Part shown: one piece after another, positions 22,122 through 29,736 of the stretch
Numbering within the stretch: position 1 is the first letter of the stretch
How the letters are laid out: each line of letters opens with the position of its first letter
Assembly (NCBI GenBank): GCA_022801925.1
Contig: JAAWTG010000026.1
Location: 1-36,949 of the forward strand
DNA: 36,949 bases
Direction: 5' to 3'
DNA from: Clostridia bacterium
GTDB lineage: Bacteria > Bacillota > Clostridia > RUG12999
Program-made: the position numbers and the translations under genes
Notes under the pieces: generated by a model
Told to the model about the DNA's origin: nothing
The model's input: only the letters and a program-made list of their open reading frames with translations
Databases searched by the model: none

Positions 22122-22290
22122 AAATGAGACGGGAGGCTTTGATGGGGCAAAGAGCGAAAGCTATATCCCCCAAGAAAAGTAAGAGGGCGAGACTTTGTGC
22201 AAAGCACAAAGTCGGAGGACATTTTCAAGGAAGAATACATGCGGAGCGACCCTTGGAGGACATTTTAGGGCGATAGATGCGGAGCGTACC
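22122..22290 (+). repeat. Dispersed repeat family R2, copy B
   Basis: GCGAAAGCTATATCCCCCAA (from about 22154) and GAAAAGTAAGAGGG are followed by hairpin GACTTTGTGC-AAA-GCACAAAGTC (22191-22213), then GGAGGACATTTTCAAGG. Two degenerate units of GCGGAGCG-ACC-TTGGAG follow. Flanks match copy A almost exactly, while the hairpin arms match copy C and not copy A. No gene is seen in 21917-22366. Confidence 0.72.
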
Positions 22291-22366
22291 TTTGGAGAAA
22301 TACGTTGGGCCGGATTCCAAACGAAATCCAGCCCGACGCCGCTTGTGCCTAACCGAATAACCCCCG

Positions 22367-23824
22367 TCACAAGCGAAATAGTTCCCTCTTTCCAACTTCC
22401 GGAATCCCCCATGCCGCCACTGCTGAGAAAAACGGCAGCAACAAATAATTATAGCGGTCCTGCACCTCTATCAGCGCAAACACCATAAAATATCCCAGCA
22501 CAATCACCAATACCGGCAGCAGCGGCGCTCGCTTCATAAACGCCGTCCGCACCGCAGCGGCAGCAAACAGTACCAGTATCATAAACATCCAGCTTTGGCA
22601 CAGACCCTTACGCATAGACTGACTTTTTGCCGATGCATCCTCTCGTCCGCTCCAGCAATAGTCATAAACGCCAAACTGATATTTTATCTTTTCCGCCGCC
22701 AGCCACAGCACCGTCCGCGGGTGTGACAACCGCTCCCGCACCTGCTCCTTCAGCGTGGCTTCATTATGTTCTATCTCCGCGTCCTGTGGGTTCCATTTTC
22801 CAAGCGAATCCGCGTTCAGTCCAACCGCCAATTTATAATTCATGTGCGATTTTGTCATGGGTTCCCGAATCAAGTCGGTGCGCAGCAGCAACGCACTGAC
22901 CGCCGCAGTGGAGCCAAACAGCAGCGCCGCCATGACCAGAATTTCCGCCGCACACTGCGCAAACGCTTTTCCTTTATGCCGCACTCCCTCCGAGCGCAGC
23001 GCATGATATCCGCCGTAACAGGCGAACGCAAGGAGCACCACCAACATTTCCGGACGCAGCAGATTGCTCACTGCGAGCGCCGCACCGGCTGCCAGCGTAT
23101 TTCCCCAGCGGCTGCGCAGCGGTCTTGCATAGAAAAACCACACAGCAAGCAGACACAGCGTCAGCGCGGCATGTTGATTGGACAATACGGAAGTGAAATA
23201 TAACGCCGTGGGATTGACCGCCATCATCATGCCGGCGCACCAGCCCACCCGCGTTCCTGCCAACACGCCGGCAATCCGTTCCGTCAGCAGACAGGTCGCC
23301 GCGCCGCATACGCAAAAACCGAGCTGCAACGTCAAAACACCGCCGCCGGTAAGCCGCAGCAGTCCCGCCTCCGTCAGTACAAACGGCATATGCACCGACC
23401 ACGTCGTGGCATAGAGATTGTTCGGGTCATAAACTGCCGCATGAATCGCCCGCGCGTCCCCCACCGCAAGCTGCTGTGCCAGCCGGTAAGACAAAGCGAA
23501 ATCGTCCACCGGCTCAATCGGCCATATCAACAAAAACAACATCCGCAGAATCAGCGCGGCGGAAAATACAATCGCCGCGCCAACATAGGGGCGCGACTGC
23601 ACATGGCGGGCAAACAGAACCAAAAGCGCAATTCCCATTCCCGCCAGCATACAATACGGCAACGCGTCCTCTGTCGGTTGCTGAAGGACGCCCCAGATTG
23701 CCAAAAAACAGGCGGGCAGCGTCAGCAGAGAAACTATGGCGCTTCCGACATCTACTTTGCCGGACGCAGCCCTGTATATCCAGCCTTGCGGCGCTGTTTT
23801 TTCGAGTGATACCCTCTTTTGCAT
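22367..23824 (-). CDS. GT39/ArnT-like membrane glycosyltransferase
   Basis: The 485-residue integral membrane protein has roughly 11-12 helices. After the first helices the external loop carries the acidic pair PVDDFALSYRLA (D107, D108), at the position of the catalytic Asp of polyprenyl-phosphate-sugar-dependent GT39/PMT enzymes. Helix-rich regions follow, then a loop region about 320-400 (KWNPQDAEIEHNEATLKEQV) and a C-terminal helix pair ending with DRYNYLLLPFF, a motif often seen in this group. It probably moves a sugar from a lipid carrier to a wall polymer or protein; donor and acceptor are unknown. GGAGGG lies 6-7 bases before ATG 23824. It is monocistronic, with repeats on both sides. 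Confidence 0.82.
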   Translation of the reverse strand: MQKRVSLEKTAPQGWIYRAASGKVDVGSAIVSLLTLPACFLAIWGVLQQPTEDALPYCMLAGMGIALLVLFARHVQSRPYVGAAIVFSAALILRMLFLLIWPIEPVDDFALSYRLAQQLAVGDARAIHAAVYDPNNLYATTWSVHMPFVLTEAGLLRLTGGGVLTLQLGFCVCGAATCLLTERIAGVLAGTRVGWCAGMMMAVNPTALYFTSVLSNQHAALTLCLLAVWFFYARPLRSRWGNTLAAGAALAVSNLLRPEMLVVLLAFACYGGYHALRSEGVRHKGKAFAQCAAEILVMAALLFGSTAAVSALLLRTDLIREPMTKSHMNYKLAVGLNADSLGKWNPQDAEIEHNEATLKEQVRERLSHPRTVLWLAAEKIKYQFGVYDYCWSGREDASAKSQSMRKGLCQSWMFMILVLFAAAAVRTAFMKRAPLLPVLVIVLGYFMVFALIEVQDRYNYLLLPFFSAVAAWGIPEVGKRELFRL

Positions 23825-23851
23825 AAGTTACCCTCCTACTGCAGCCGCACT

Positions 23852-23883
23852 TAGGCATAAGAAATTCGATTCCCTTATGCCTA
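23852..23883. repeat. Dispersed stem-loop family R1, copy E5
   Basis: TAGGCATAAG (23852-23861) pairs perfectly with CTTATGCCTA (23874-23883); the loop contains AATTCGATT. From here to 24255 the sequence is AT-rich and I see no gene. Confidence 0.7.
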
Positions 23884-24255
23884 TCCGCCGCCGCATTTTT
23901 TCTGTATCCTATGCATCTTTTGCCACGCACAAAAAAAGTATTTTCTGCACGCGCCCCCCAAAATAAAGATTCTTTTATTCTCTCCTGTCCCACAAAATTT
24001 ATACTTTTTGCAACTGTTTTATGTTATGCATTTTACCCAAAAAGGCTTTTTATTTTCTCGCTTATCCGGCGCATTTGTCCACATCTTTTTTGCTTTCTTG
24101 CCGTTTTTTGCTCCATAGCAAACAAAACCACAGGTTTTGCAAAAAGTATAGTTTCTGTTAATTAGACTCTAACGCACACAAATTTGTTCCATTTTTTGGA
24201 GGTTACTGCAAAATTATCCTACGCGCCGCTTTTTGTCAATATACCAAAATTTTTC

Positions 24256-24306
24256 TTGACATATATAGATAACCGATATATAATATAGATAGATAATCTA
24301 TATATC
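24256..24306 (+). promoter_or_regulatory. padR promoter with overlapping repeat operator
   Basis: TTGACA (24256-24261), 17 bases, TATAAT (24279-24284): a perfect consensus promoter. ATATAGAT motifs at about 24263 and 24283 and the inverted ATCTATAT at about 24296 overlap and follow it. This suggests that PadR represses its own operon. Confidence 0.85.
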
Positions 24307-24333
24307 ATTTTTTGTAAAAGGAGACGAGGTATC

Positions 24334-24681
24334 ATGCCACTGGACAAAAGTTTGCAGTCCGGCAGCACCGCCATGCTGCTGCTGAAACTGCTTTCCGAAC
24401 AAGACATGTATGGCTACCAAATGACGGAAACCTTGGCGCGCCGCTCCGACCGGACGTTTCTGCTCAAAGCGGGCACGCTCTATCCCCTGCTGCACCAATT
24501 GGAAACGCAGGGGTTGGTGGTTTCCTATGAACAAGCGGCGGAAGGCGCGCGCGTGCGGAAATACTATCACATCACCAAAGACGGACAGCGCGCGCTGACA
24601 GACAAACAACAAGAATGGAACCGTTTCACACATGCAGTGAACCACGTTCTGAAAGGGGGCGAATGCTATGCCAAAGCGTAA
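24334..24681 (+). CDS. PadR-family transcriptional regulator
   Basis: The 115-residue winged-helix protein has the PadR signature in its N-terminal 85 residues: LLKLLSEQDMYGYQMTETL (16-34), LKAGTLYPLLHQLETQGLV (47-65) with the recognition helix, and RKYYHITKDGQRAL (76-89) forming the wing and start of the last helix. The short C-terminal helix marks the small PadR subfamily (PadR-s2 type). GGAGACGAGG lies upstream of ATG 24334. Its stop overlaps the next gene by 14 bases, so the two are translationally coupled. PadR plus a HAAS-domain protein is a recurring pair in Firmicutes, in which PadR represses the membrane partner. Confidence 0.93.
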   Translation: MPLDKSLQSGSTAMLLLKLLSEQDMYGYQMTETLARRSDRTFLLKAGTLYPLLHQLETQGLVVSYEQAAEGARVRKYYHITKDGQRALTDKQQEWNRFTHAVNHVLKGGECYAKA

Positions 24682-25978
24682 TCCTGCCGCACAATTTTTG
24701 CTGGACGTTTGCGCGGGTGTGCGCTGGAAAAAAGCGCACGGCGCAATTGCGCAGGAACTGGCAAGCCATATTGACGACCAAACCGCCGCCTATCTGTTGG
24801 AGGGTATGCCGCCGGAGGAGGCGGAACAGCAGGCTGTCCGTCAAATGGGCGACCCTGTGGCGCTGGGGAAACAATTCGACGCAGTCTACCGTCCGCAAAC
24901 TGCCCACGGTCTCATGATATGCATTGCTTTACTGCTGCTTGGCGGCGTTTTTCTGCAAATATGTGTGCTGCCCGGCGGACTGCGCGTTTCGCAGGCAGTT
25001 GTTATGGTGTGCGGACTGGCAATTACTGCCGCCGCCTATTTTATCGATTTCCGGCGGTTATTCGCCCGCTGGACACTGCCCACCTATCTGCTCTGTTTGC
25101 TGCTGTGCGGCTGGCTGTCGCCGGAACTGAACGGCGCGTCTATTCCCCTTTCCTATTTATTGCTGCTTGCGCCGCTGCCGCTGTGCGGCTGTGTGAACCG
25201 CTGCCGTCATCTGAAATGGCGCGGGTTATTCCTGTCTCTTGCCGCCGCACTTTTGCCGCTGGGAATTGCCCTTTTTTTGCACGCTTCGCCCGCGGCGCTT
25301 GCCATAGCAGGTATCAGTTGTTTTCTCCTGCTGGCGCTGGCAGCGGGAACCGGCTGGTTTGCTCTACCGCGCCGGTTGGCGCTTCCGGCGGTTCTCCTGC
25401 CGATTCTGCTGATGGGCGTTTGCTGTGTCGTCTCCTTTTCCCACCGGCTCCTGCCGGTACTGTTTCCGGCGCAGGACCCGCGCGGTGCAGGATTTTTCCC
25501 GCTGACCATTCGTTCCATGCTGTCGGACGCGGTGTTGATAGGCCCCGGGGCGGTGTTTGCGGATATACCGAACAAAATTCCTGTGTTTCACGACAGTTTT
25601 ATGCTGACGTGGCTGATTGCCCGCTATGGCTGGATTGTCGTGGTACCTGTCTGTGCGCTGTTCCTGTGGCTAATAGGACGCGGCGCGGTGCTTGCATACC
25701 GGCAAAACAGCTTTTTCGGAAAACTTTTGTGCAGTGCCGCCATCAGCGTGTTTTCTCTGCAATTTCTCGCCTATTTATGCGCCAACTGCGGGCTTTTGAT
25801 TTCGACGTATTTCCCTTTGCCGCTTCTCTATGGCGGAAACTATTCCACGCTGGTGAACCTGCTGCTGATGGGCGTTTTGCTCTCCGCTATCCGTCACGGC
25901 AGCTTGTATACCGACGCACATATGCCGCAGCCGTTATTCGACTATGCGGACGGCACGCTGCATGTGCATTTGAAATAG
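24668..25978 (+). CDS. HAAS-domain fused to a SEDS (FtsW/RodA-like) membrane protein
   Basis: The protein has 436 residues. Residues about 12-75 form a HAAS / permease-prefix domain (ELASHIDDQTAAYLLEGM, QAVRQMGDPVALGKQFD), the cytosolic module usually encoded next to PadR. About ten membrane helices follow. The last third resembles SEDS glycosyltransferases: IPVFHDSFMLTWLIARYGW (about 303-321) lines up with the PE-x-x-TDFIFA-x-x-G region holding the catalytic Asp. FPLPLLYGGNYSTLVNLLLM (about 380-399) matches the PLPFISYGGSSLL-type motif. A wall-polymer polymerase or a regulated derivative is inferred; the motifs are diverged (HDSF for TDFI). It overlaps padR. No cognate class B PBP is adjacent. 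Confidence 0.78.
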   Translation: MPKRNPAAQFLLDVCAGVRWKKAHGAIAQELASHIDDQTAAYLLEGMPPEEAEQQAVRQMGDPVALGKQFDAVYRPQTAHGLMICIALLLLGGVFLQICVLPGGLRVSQAVVMVCGLAITAAAYFIDFRRLFARWTLPTYLLCLLLCGWLSPELNGASIPLSYLLLLAPLPLCGCVNRCRHLKWRGLFLSLAAALLPLGIALFLHASPAALAIAGISCFLLLALAAGTGWFALPRRLALPAVLLPILLMGVCCVVSFSHRLLPVLFPAQDPRGAGFFPLTIRSMLSDAVLIGPGAVFADIPNKIPVFHDSFMLTWLIARYGWIVVVPVCALFLWLIGRGAVLAYRQNSFFGKLLCSAAISVFSLQFLAYLCANCGLLISTYFPLPLLYGGNYSTLVNLLLMGVLLSAIRHGSLYTDAHMPQPLFDYADGTLHVHLK

Positions 25979-25980
25979 CC

Positions 25981-26140
25981 TGACACTTCCAATTTGAACA
26001 CCGATTTTGAAAGGCAAATTTCCCGCAATACTGCGTTGAAATGCTCGCTAATAAAACAAGCCTATCAAAGACGACAATCCGAAAGATGCCGAAATATCGC
26101 CGTTTTAGGCGGGTTCAAATCGGAAGCGTCAGGCTAAACA
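25981..26140. repeat. Two inverted copies of dispersed repeat family R3
   Basis: 25981-26052 (minus sense) ends with GTTCAAATTGGAAGTGTCAG. 26066-26140 (plus sense) reads GACAATCCGAAAGATGCCGA and ends GTTCAAATCGGAAGCGTCAG-GCTA. The second is nearly identical to the reverse complement of 31872-31940. The two are head-to-head here and fill the gap after the SEDS gene. Confidence 0.65.
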
Positions 26141-26165
26141 AAAAACGGCTGTATTCCATGCCGCA

Positions 26166-26204
26166 AAAAGAGGGCGCCCTCAAAAGAGGCGCCCTCTTTT
26201 CTTC
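26166..26204. terminator. Bidirectional terminator after the padR operon
   Basis: AAAAGAGGGCGCC (26166-26178) pairs perfectly with GGCGCCCTCTTTT (26188-26200). From here to 26549 the DNA is AT-rich with no gene; a half R1 repeat (GGCATAAGAG) is at 26454. Confidence 0.88.
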
Positions 26205-26549
26205 TTTCAGCGATACTATTTTCGCCAAAAAACGACATTTTTTTCATATTATTATTTCTAGTTTGTAAAACTATTTTTAAAACAATGGCTGAAAACAGCT
26301 TTCCATACTACTTTTTATACCGCTGTAAAATAAATTTTTCTTCCTGCCAAAATTCTACAAATTTTGCGCTCTTTTTTGGTTATACTAGTAGTTATACATA
26401 TAAACCGTCAAATTATACCAAAGAATGATGTCGGTTTTAATCGGCAAGCGACAAGGCATAAGAGAGACACTTTTTGCTCCCATGCGCAAAATGCTTCCGT
26501 GCATCGCCGCTCCGTGCAATTCCGCCAAAAAAGAAAGGAAGAACAAAAG

Positions 26550-27017
26550 ATGAAAAAATGTAGTATCCTGTTGTTGGTACTCACGCTGCTCCTGAGCGGA
26601 TGCGGCACGCCAACGCAACCAGAAACGATTCCCAGCCCGTCACCCACCATTACGCAGTCGCCGACGCCCACACCCACGCCGACTCCGACTCCTACGCCAA
26701 CCGAAAAACCGACTCCGCCACACACACAAGCGCCCACGCAGGCTCCCACTCCCAAGGTAACACAGCAGCCCGCAGCGGCGGCAAACAGCGGCAGCAGCGC
26801 GGCTTCCGGTTCGTCTGCCGGCAGCGCTTCCGGCGCAGCTGCAAACGGAAAAGCGGCACAACCTGCTTCGGAAAAACAATCCGCTACGGTCTACATCACC
26901 AAAACCGGCAGTAAATACCACCGTTCCGGCTGTCGGTACCTCAGCAAAAGCAAAATCGCCATTTCCCTGGAGGACGCTAAAGCGTCCTATGACCCGTGTT
27001 CTGTGTGCAAACCGTGA
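26550..27017 (+). CDS. Lipoprotein with Thr-Pro linker and Ada-like metal-binding C-terminus
   Basis: The 155-residue exported lipoprotein has signal peptide KKCSILLLVLTLLLSGC with lipobox LSGC, so Cys18 is the lipidated residue. A low-complexity spacer follows: (TP)n at about 38-50, then Ala/Ser/Gly-rich to about 110. The C-terminal domain (about 115-155, VYITKTGSKYHRSGCRYLS to YDPCSVCKP) has the HxxxC...CxxC pattern seen at the end of many Firmicute exported proteins and nucleases, related to the Ada zinc-binding fold. It probably holds the domain off the membrane to bind metal or a ligand; the role is unknown. Start ATG 26550 follows AAAGGAAG. The frame is open 186 bases upstream but non-coding in character. 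Confidence 0.85.
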   Translation: MKKCSILLLVLTLLLSGCGTPTQPETIPSPSPTITQSPTPTPTPTPTPTPTEKPTPPHTQAPTQAPTPKVTQQPAAAANSGSSAASGSSAGSASGAAANGKAAQPASEKQSATVYITKTGSKYHRSGCRYLSKSKIAISLEDAKASYDPCSVCKP

Positions 27018-27033
27018 TATATTCTTACATAAC

Positions 27034-27083
27034 ATAAGCAAAAGAGCGCCAAACTGCACGCGGTTTGACGCTCCTTATGCCTA
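27034..27083. terminator. Terminator after the lipoprotein gene
   Basis: GAGCG-CAAAC arms (about 27047-27057) pair with GTTTG-CGCTC (about 27063-27073), extended by ATAAG/CTTAT. The hairpin fits intrinsic termination, although the T-run is short. Confidence 0.6.
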
Positions 27084-27141
27084 AGGGTGGTCGAAACAGC
27101 CACCCTTACTTCTTATGTGTTGTCCTTTCATAGCCAAAAGC

Positions 27142-27410
27142 CGCCGGAACCTGTCACGAGGGGGACTTCAGAGACTGTAAACCAGTCTCATGTCCCCCTC
27201 GTGGACTCCCCCTAGTTCGGGACGCAAGTTCGCATAAAGCCCGCATTTTATGCGGGCTTTCCGTCCCGCAAAGTGCAAAAAGTCAGGCACATGTCCTGAC
27301 TTTTTGCGTATTTTATGGAAGGGGTAACCCCCTTCCCAACCCCAGTTCTAGCATACCGCCCAGTTTTGTCTACAGTCTGATCCGCCGGAACCTGTCCGGC
27401 GGCTGATTTT
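27142..27410. repeat. Array of five successive hairpins bounded by a 15-bp direct repeat
   Basis: CCGCCGGAACCTGTC occurs near 27141-27155 and again at 27382-27396. Between and including the right copy are five stems. H1: CACGAGGGGGAC/GTCCCCCTCGTG (27155-27203) with inner GAGACT/AGTCTC. H2: CGGGACG/CGTCCCG enclosing AAAGCCCGCAT/ATGCGGGCTTT (27218-27268). H3: GCAAAAAGTCAGG/CCTGACTTTTTGC (27275-27307). H4: GGAAGGGG/CCCCTTCC (27317-27336). H5: CCGCCGGA/TCCGGCGG (27382-27402, then T-run). No protein-coding potential is seen between 27084 and 27521. Confidence 0.75.
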
Positions 27411-27440
27411 TTGAAATGTGAAACATCAAACCCTGCTCTG

Positions 27441-27476
27441 CCTAGGCAAACAAAAATCGAATCTCTTATGCCTAGG
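27441..27476. repeat. Dispersed stem-loop family R1, copy E6
   Basis: CCTAGGCA (27441-27448) pairs with TGCCTAGG (27469-27476). The left arm continues as in E1/E2 (AACAAAA) and the right arm as in E5 (CTTATGCC), so it looks like a hybrid of two subtypes. The loop contains ATCGAAT. Confidence 0.65.
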
Positions 27477-27521
27477 CGCGGAACGGTTTCACAACCGCTC
27501 CTACTGTACCTTTTCGGCAAA

Positions 27522-28154
27522 TTATTTTGTGCCAAACAAACGGTCGCCCGCGTCGCCCAGACCCGGCACGATATATCCGTGGTCGTTGAGTTTTTCGTCC
27601 ACCGCGCCGCAATAGAGCGGCACATCGGGATGGCTGCCCGTGAGTTGTTCAATCCCCTGTTTGGACGCTAAAATACACATAAACCGAATATGTTTGCAGC
27701 CTTTATCTTTCAAGAATTGAATCGCCGCGCTGCCGCTGCCGCCTGTTGCCAGCATGGGGTCTAATACAATGATTTCCCGTTCCTGAATATCCACCGGCAG
27801 CTTGCAGTAATATTCCACAGGTTCCAGCGTTTCCGGGTCGCGATACAGTCCCACATGTCCGACTTTTGCCGCCGGCACTAAACTCAGCATACCATCTACC
27901 ATGCCCAGCCCTGCCCGCAATATGGGTACAATCGCCAGTTTCTTTCCCGAAATGACATTTGTTTTTGCAATGCCGACCGGCGTTTCAATTTCCACCTGCT
28001 TCAGCGGCAAATTGCGCGTCACTTCATAGCCCATCAGCAGCGCAACCTCGCTCGTCAGTTCACGAAATTCCTTCACGCCCGTTGTTGCCGCACGCATCAT
28101 GGAAATTTTGTGTTGAATCAGCGGGTGATCCATAATCATTACATTGTTTGCCAT
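27522..28154 (-). CDS. upp: Uracil phosphoribosyltransferase
   Basis: The 210-residue cytosolic pyrimidine-salvage enzyme makes UMP + PPi from uracil and PRPP. The sequence shows the N-terminal [13 protein letters not shown], the [13 protein letters not shown] block near 75-87, the PRPP loop [15 protein letters not shown] (about 128-142) and the C-terminal uracil-binding [13 protein letters not shown]. It has the usual length. I start at ATG 28154 because AAAGAGGG lies 9 bases upstream; the ATG 9 bases earlier touches that site. It is monocistronic, with a small membrane-protein gene about 100 bases upstream. No PyrR-type leader was recognised. Confidence 0.97.
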   Translation of the reverse strand: MANNVMIMDHPLIQHKISMMRAATTGVKEFRELTSEVALLMGYEVTRNLPLKQVEIETPVGIAKTNVISGKKLAIVPILRAGLGMVDGMLSLVPAAKVGHVGLYRDPETLEPVEYYCKLPVDIQEREIIVLDPMLATGGSGSAAIQFLKDKGCKHIRFMCILASKQGIEQLTGSHPDVPLYCGAVDEKLNDHGYIVPGLGDAGDRLFGTK

Positions 28155-28255
28155 CGTTCCCATCCCTCTTTCTGTTTCTTTTTTCTTCGGTGTTGCCCGA
28201 TTTTTTATTTGTCCATTCGCTTTCGTGTTCCCAATATATATTCTAAGCTAAATAT

Positions 28256-28423
28256 TTATTTGTCCTTTCTGCTCCGGCAGTACCCAAAACATATGATAGT
28301 CCATAAACCGGGAATAGCTGCGTATCCTGCATTTACTTCCCCATGATTTACAGTCACATATGCACCTCCAATAAATGTGAGTATTAAAGATATTATCCCA
28401 AAAATCAATACTGCTTTTTTCAT
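28256..28423 (-). CDS. Small membrane protein
   Basis: The 55-residue protein has two hydrophobic segments, AVLIFGIISLILTFIGGAYV (4-23) and AAIPGLWTIICFGYC (about 35-49), and a basic tail SRKDK, consistent with a two-helix hairpin with its C-terminus inside. No family is recognised. GGGGGATA lies upstream of ATG 28423; an in-frame ATG 15 bases earlier has no site. It lies between upp and rpiB, leftward like both. The 28424-28582 stretch before it holds nothing notable. Confidence 0.6.
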   Translation of the reverse strand: MKKAVLIFGIISLILTFIGGAYVTVNHGEVNAGYAAIPGLWTIICFGYCRSRKDK

Positions 28424-28582
28424 GAGTATATCCCCCACTGCGATTTTTATGTCGTATATTTATGAGTAATCCGGAATAAATATTCAAACTATCCGCTCGG
28501 ACATACGAAGTCGAATTGGGACTTTTTTTATTTGCAATCCGCAGCCCCTCTGCTTCCGTGGGCGGTGGAGCGTCTGCTAAAT

Positions 28583-29023
28583 TCAGTTCTGCGTTTCCAG
28601 CGCAGTAATTTTGTCCACGCGCCGCTGGTGCCGTCCGCCCTGAAATTCCGCGTCCAGATAGGCGCACAAAATCTCTATTGCCAGTTCTGTACCGGTGATA
28701 CGTCCGCCCAGCGCAATGATGTTGGCGTTGTTGTGCTCCCGTGCCATACGCGCGCTGTAGGGGTCGGTGCAATGCGCCGCGCGGATACCATTTATTTTGT
28801 TCGCCGCAATACTGATACCAATGCCCGTACCGCATATCAAAATGCCGCGCTCCGCGTCACCCGCCAAAACAACTTTTGCCACTTTCTCCGCAATGTCAGG
28901 ATAATCCACGCTTTCGCCGGAAAATGTCCCGCAATCCTCCGTTTCATATCCGTTTTCTTCCAAAAACTGCAACAACTGTTCTTTCAGTTCATACCCGCCG
29001 TGGTCGCTTCCAATTGCAATCAT
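28583..29023 (-). CDS. rpiB: Ribose-5-phosphate isomerase B
   Basis: This enzyme of 146 residues interconverts ribose 5-phosphate and ribulose 5-phosphate (some family members act on allose or galactose phosphates). Motifs are IGSDHGGYELKEQL at 4-17 with catalytic-site Asp/His, the CGTGIGISIAANK loop at about 65-77 bearing the base Cys, and HNNANIIALGGR near 97-108. Length is typical. It overlaps the end of tsaB by 4 bases (ATGA type), so it is the last gene of the fhs-tsaE-tsaB-rpiB operon and translationally coupled. It feeds the pentose phosphate pathway and PRPP for nucleotide synthesis. Confidence 0.96.
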   Translation of the reverse strand: MIAIGSDHGGYELKEQLLQFLEENGYETEDCGTFSGESVDYPDIAEKVAKVVLAGDAERGILICGTGIGISIAANKINGIRAAHCTDPYSARMAREHNNANIIALGGRITGTELAIEILCAYLDAEFQGGRHQRRVDKITALETQN

Positions 29024-29736
29024 GCCTTTGTTCCTCCCTGTTTTTCACGCCGTTCTTTTTCCTGTTCCGCCTGTGATTTACGCAAATATTCCGGTTTCAG
29101 CAATTTACCGTCCGCCGCTTCGCCCGCTTCCAGCGCGCGTTTTGCCGCCCATGCCACTGACGACGCCCGCGGCAGCGACAAATGCGGCGGCGCAAACCGT
29201 GCCGCGCTGCCCAACCGTTCCGCCAGCGTCTCCCGATAGACCGCCGCGCCGTCGCCCAGCAAAAAAACCGGACGTTCCAGTTCTTTCAACCGGTCGCACA
29301 GCGCGTCCACCGTGACTGCCTGCGGCGGAAGCAGTTCCTCCGGCGCGCCGTCTGTCCGGCAGTATATTGCCGCAAACGCCTGACGGTTGCGCGCGTCCAG
29401 CAGCGGGCAAATCACGTCCGCACCGGGCAAATGATAGCACAATGCCTCCAGCGTATTCACGCCCACCACCGGTTTGTTCTCCGCGAACCCCAGCGCTTTC
29501 ACGCTTGCCACGCCAATGCGCAGTCCTGTGAATGAGCCCGGGCCTTTTGCCACCGCAAACGCGTCAATGTCCGCAAGCCCTATGCCGCAGTCCTTCAGCA
29601 TGGTGTCCAGCAGCGGCATGAGCCGCTGGGAATGCGTCAGTCCATGGTTCACCAGATATTCCGCCTTTAGCTGCTCGCCGTCCAGCAACGCCGCGCTGAG
29701 CGCGCCGCCGGAGGTATCAATCGCAAGTATCTTCAA
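29020..29736 (-). CDS. tsaB: tRNA threonylcarbamoyladenosine biosynthesis protein TsaB
   Basis: The 238-residue ASKHA-fold protein dimerises with TsaD and, with TsaE, forms the t6A37 tRNA-modification complex. It carries the N-terminal MKILAIDTSGGALSAALLDG, then HGLTHSQRLMPLLDTML (34-50), and the signature AVAKGPGSFTGLRIGVASVKALG (about 63-85). It overlaps tsaE upstream by 20 bases and rpiB downstream by 4. The canonical next genes rimI and tsaD are missing; rpiB follows instead. Arg/Lys-rich tail EKERREKQGG is poorly conserved. Confidence 0.95.
   Translation of the reverse strand: MKILAIDTSGGALSAALLDGEQLKAEYLVNHGLTHSQRLMPLLDTMLKDCGIGLADIDAFAVAKGPGSFTGLRIGVASVKALGFAENKPVVGVNTLEALCYHLPGADVICPLLDARNRQAFAAIYCRTDGAPEELLPPQAVTVDALCDRLKELERPVFLLGDGAAVYRETLAERLGSAARFAPPHLSLPRASSVAWAAKRALEAGEAADGKLLKPEYLRKSQAEQEKERREKQGGTKA

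Noticed and set aside
26600-26914. Alternative frames over the lipoprotein linker, including a Val-Gly repeat ORF on the minus strand
   Set aside because: They arise from the (TP)n-encoding low-complexity DNA; the lipobox and C-terminal Cys motif fix the real frame.
27142-27410. Possible CRISPR array or rRNA/tRNA fragment
   Set aside because: Each hairpin has a different sequence, so there is no repeat-spacer pattern, and no known structural RNA motif is matched.
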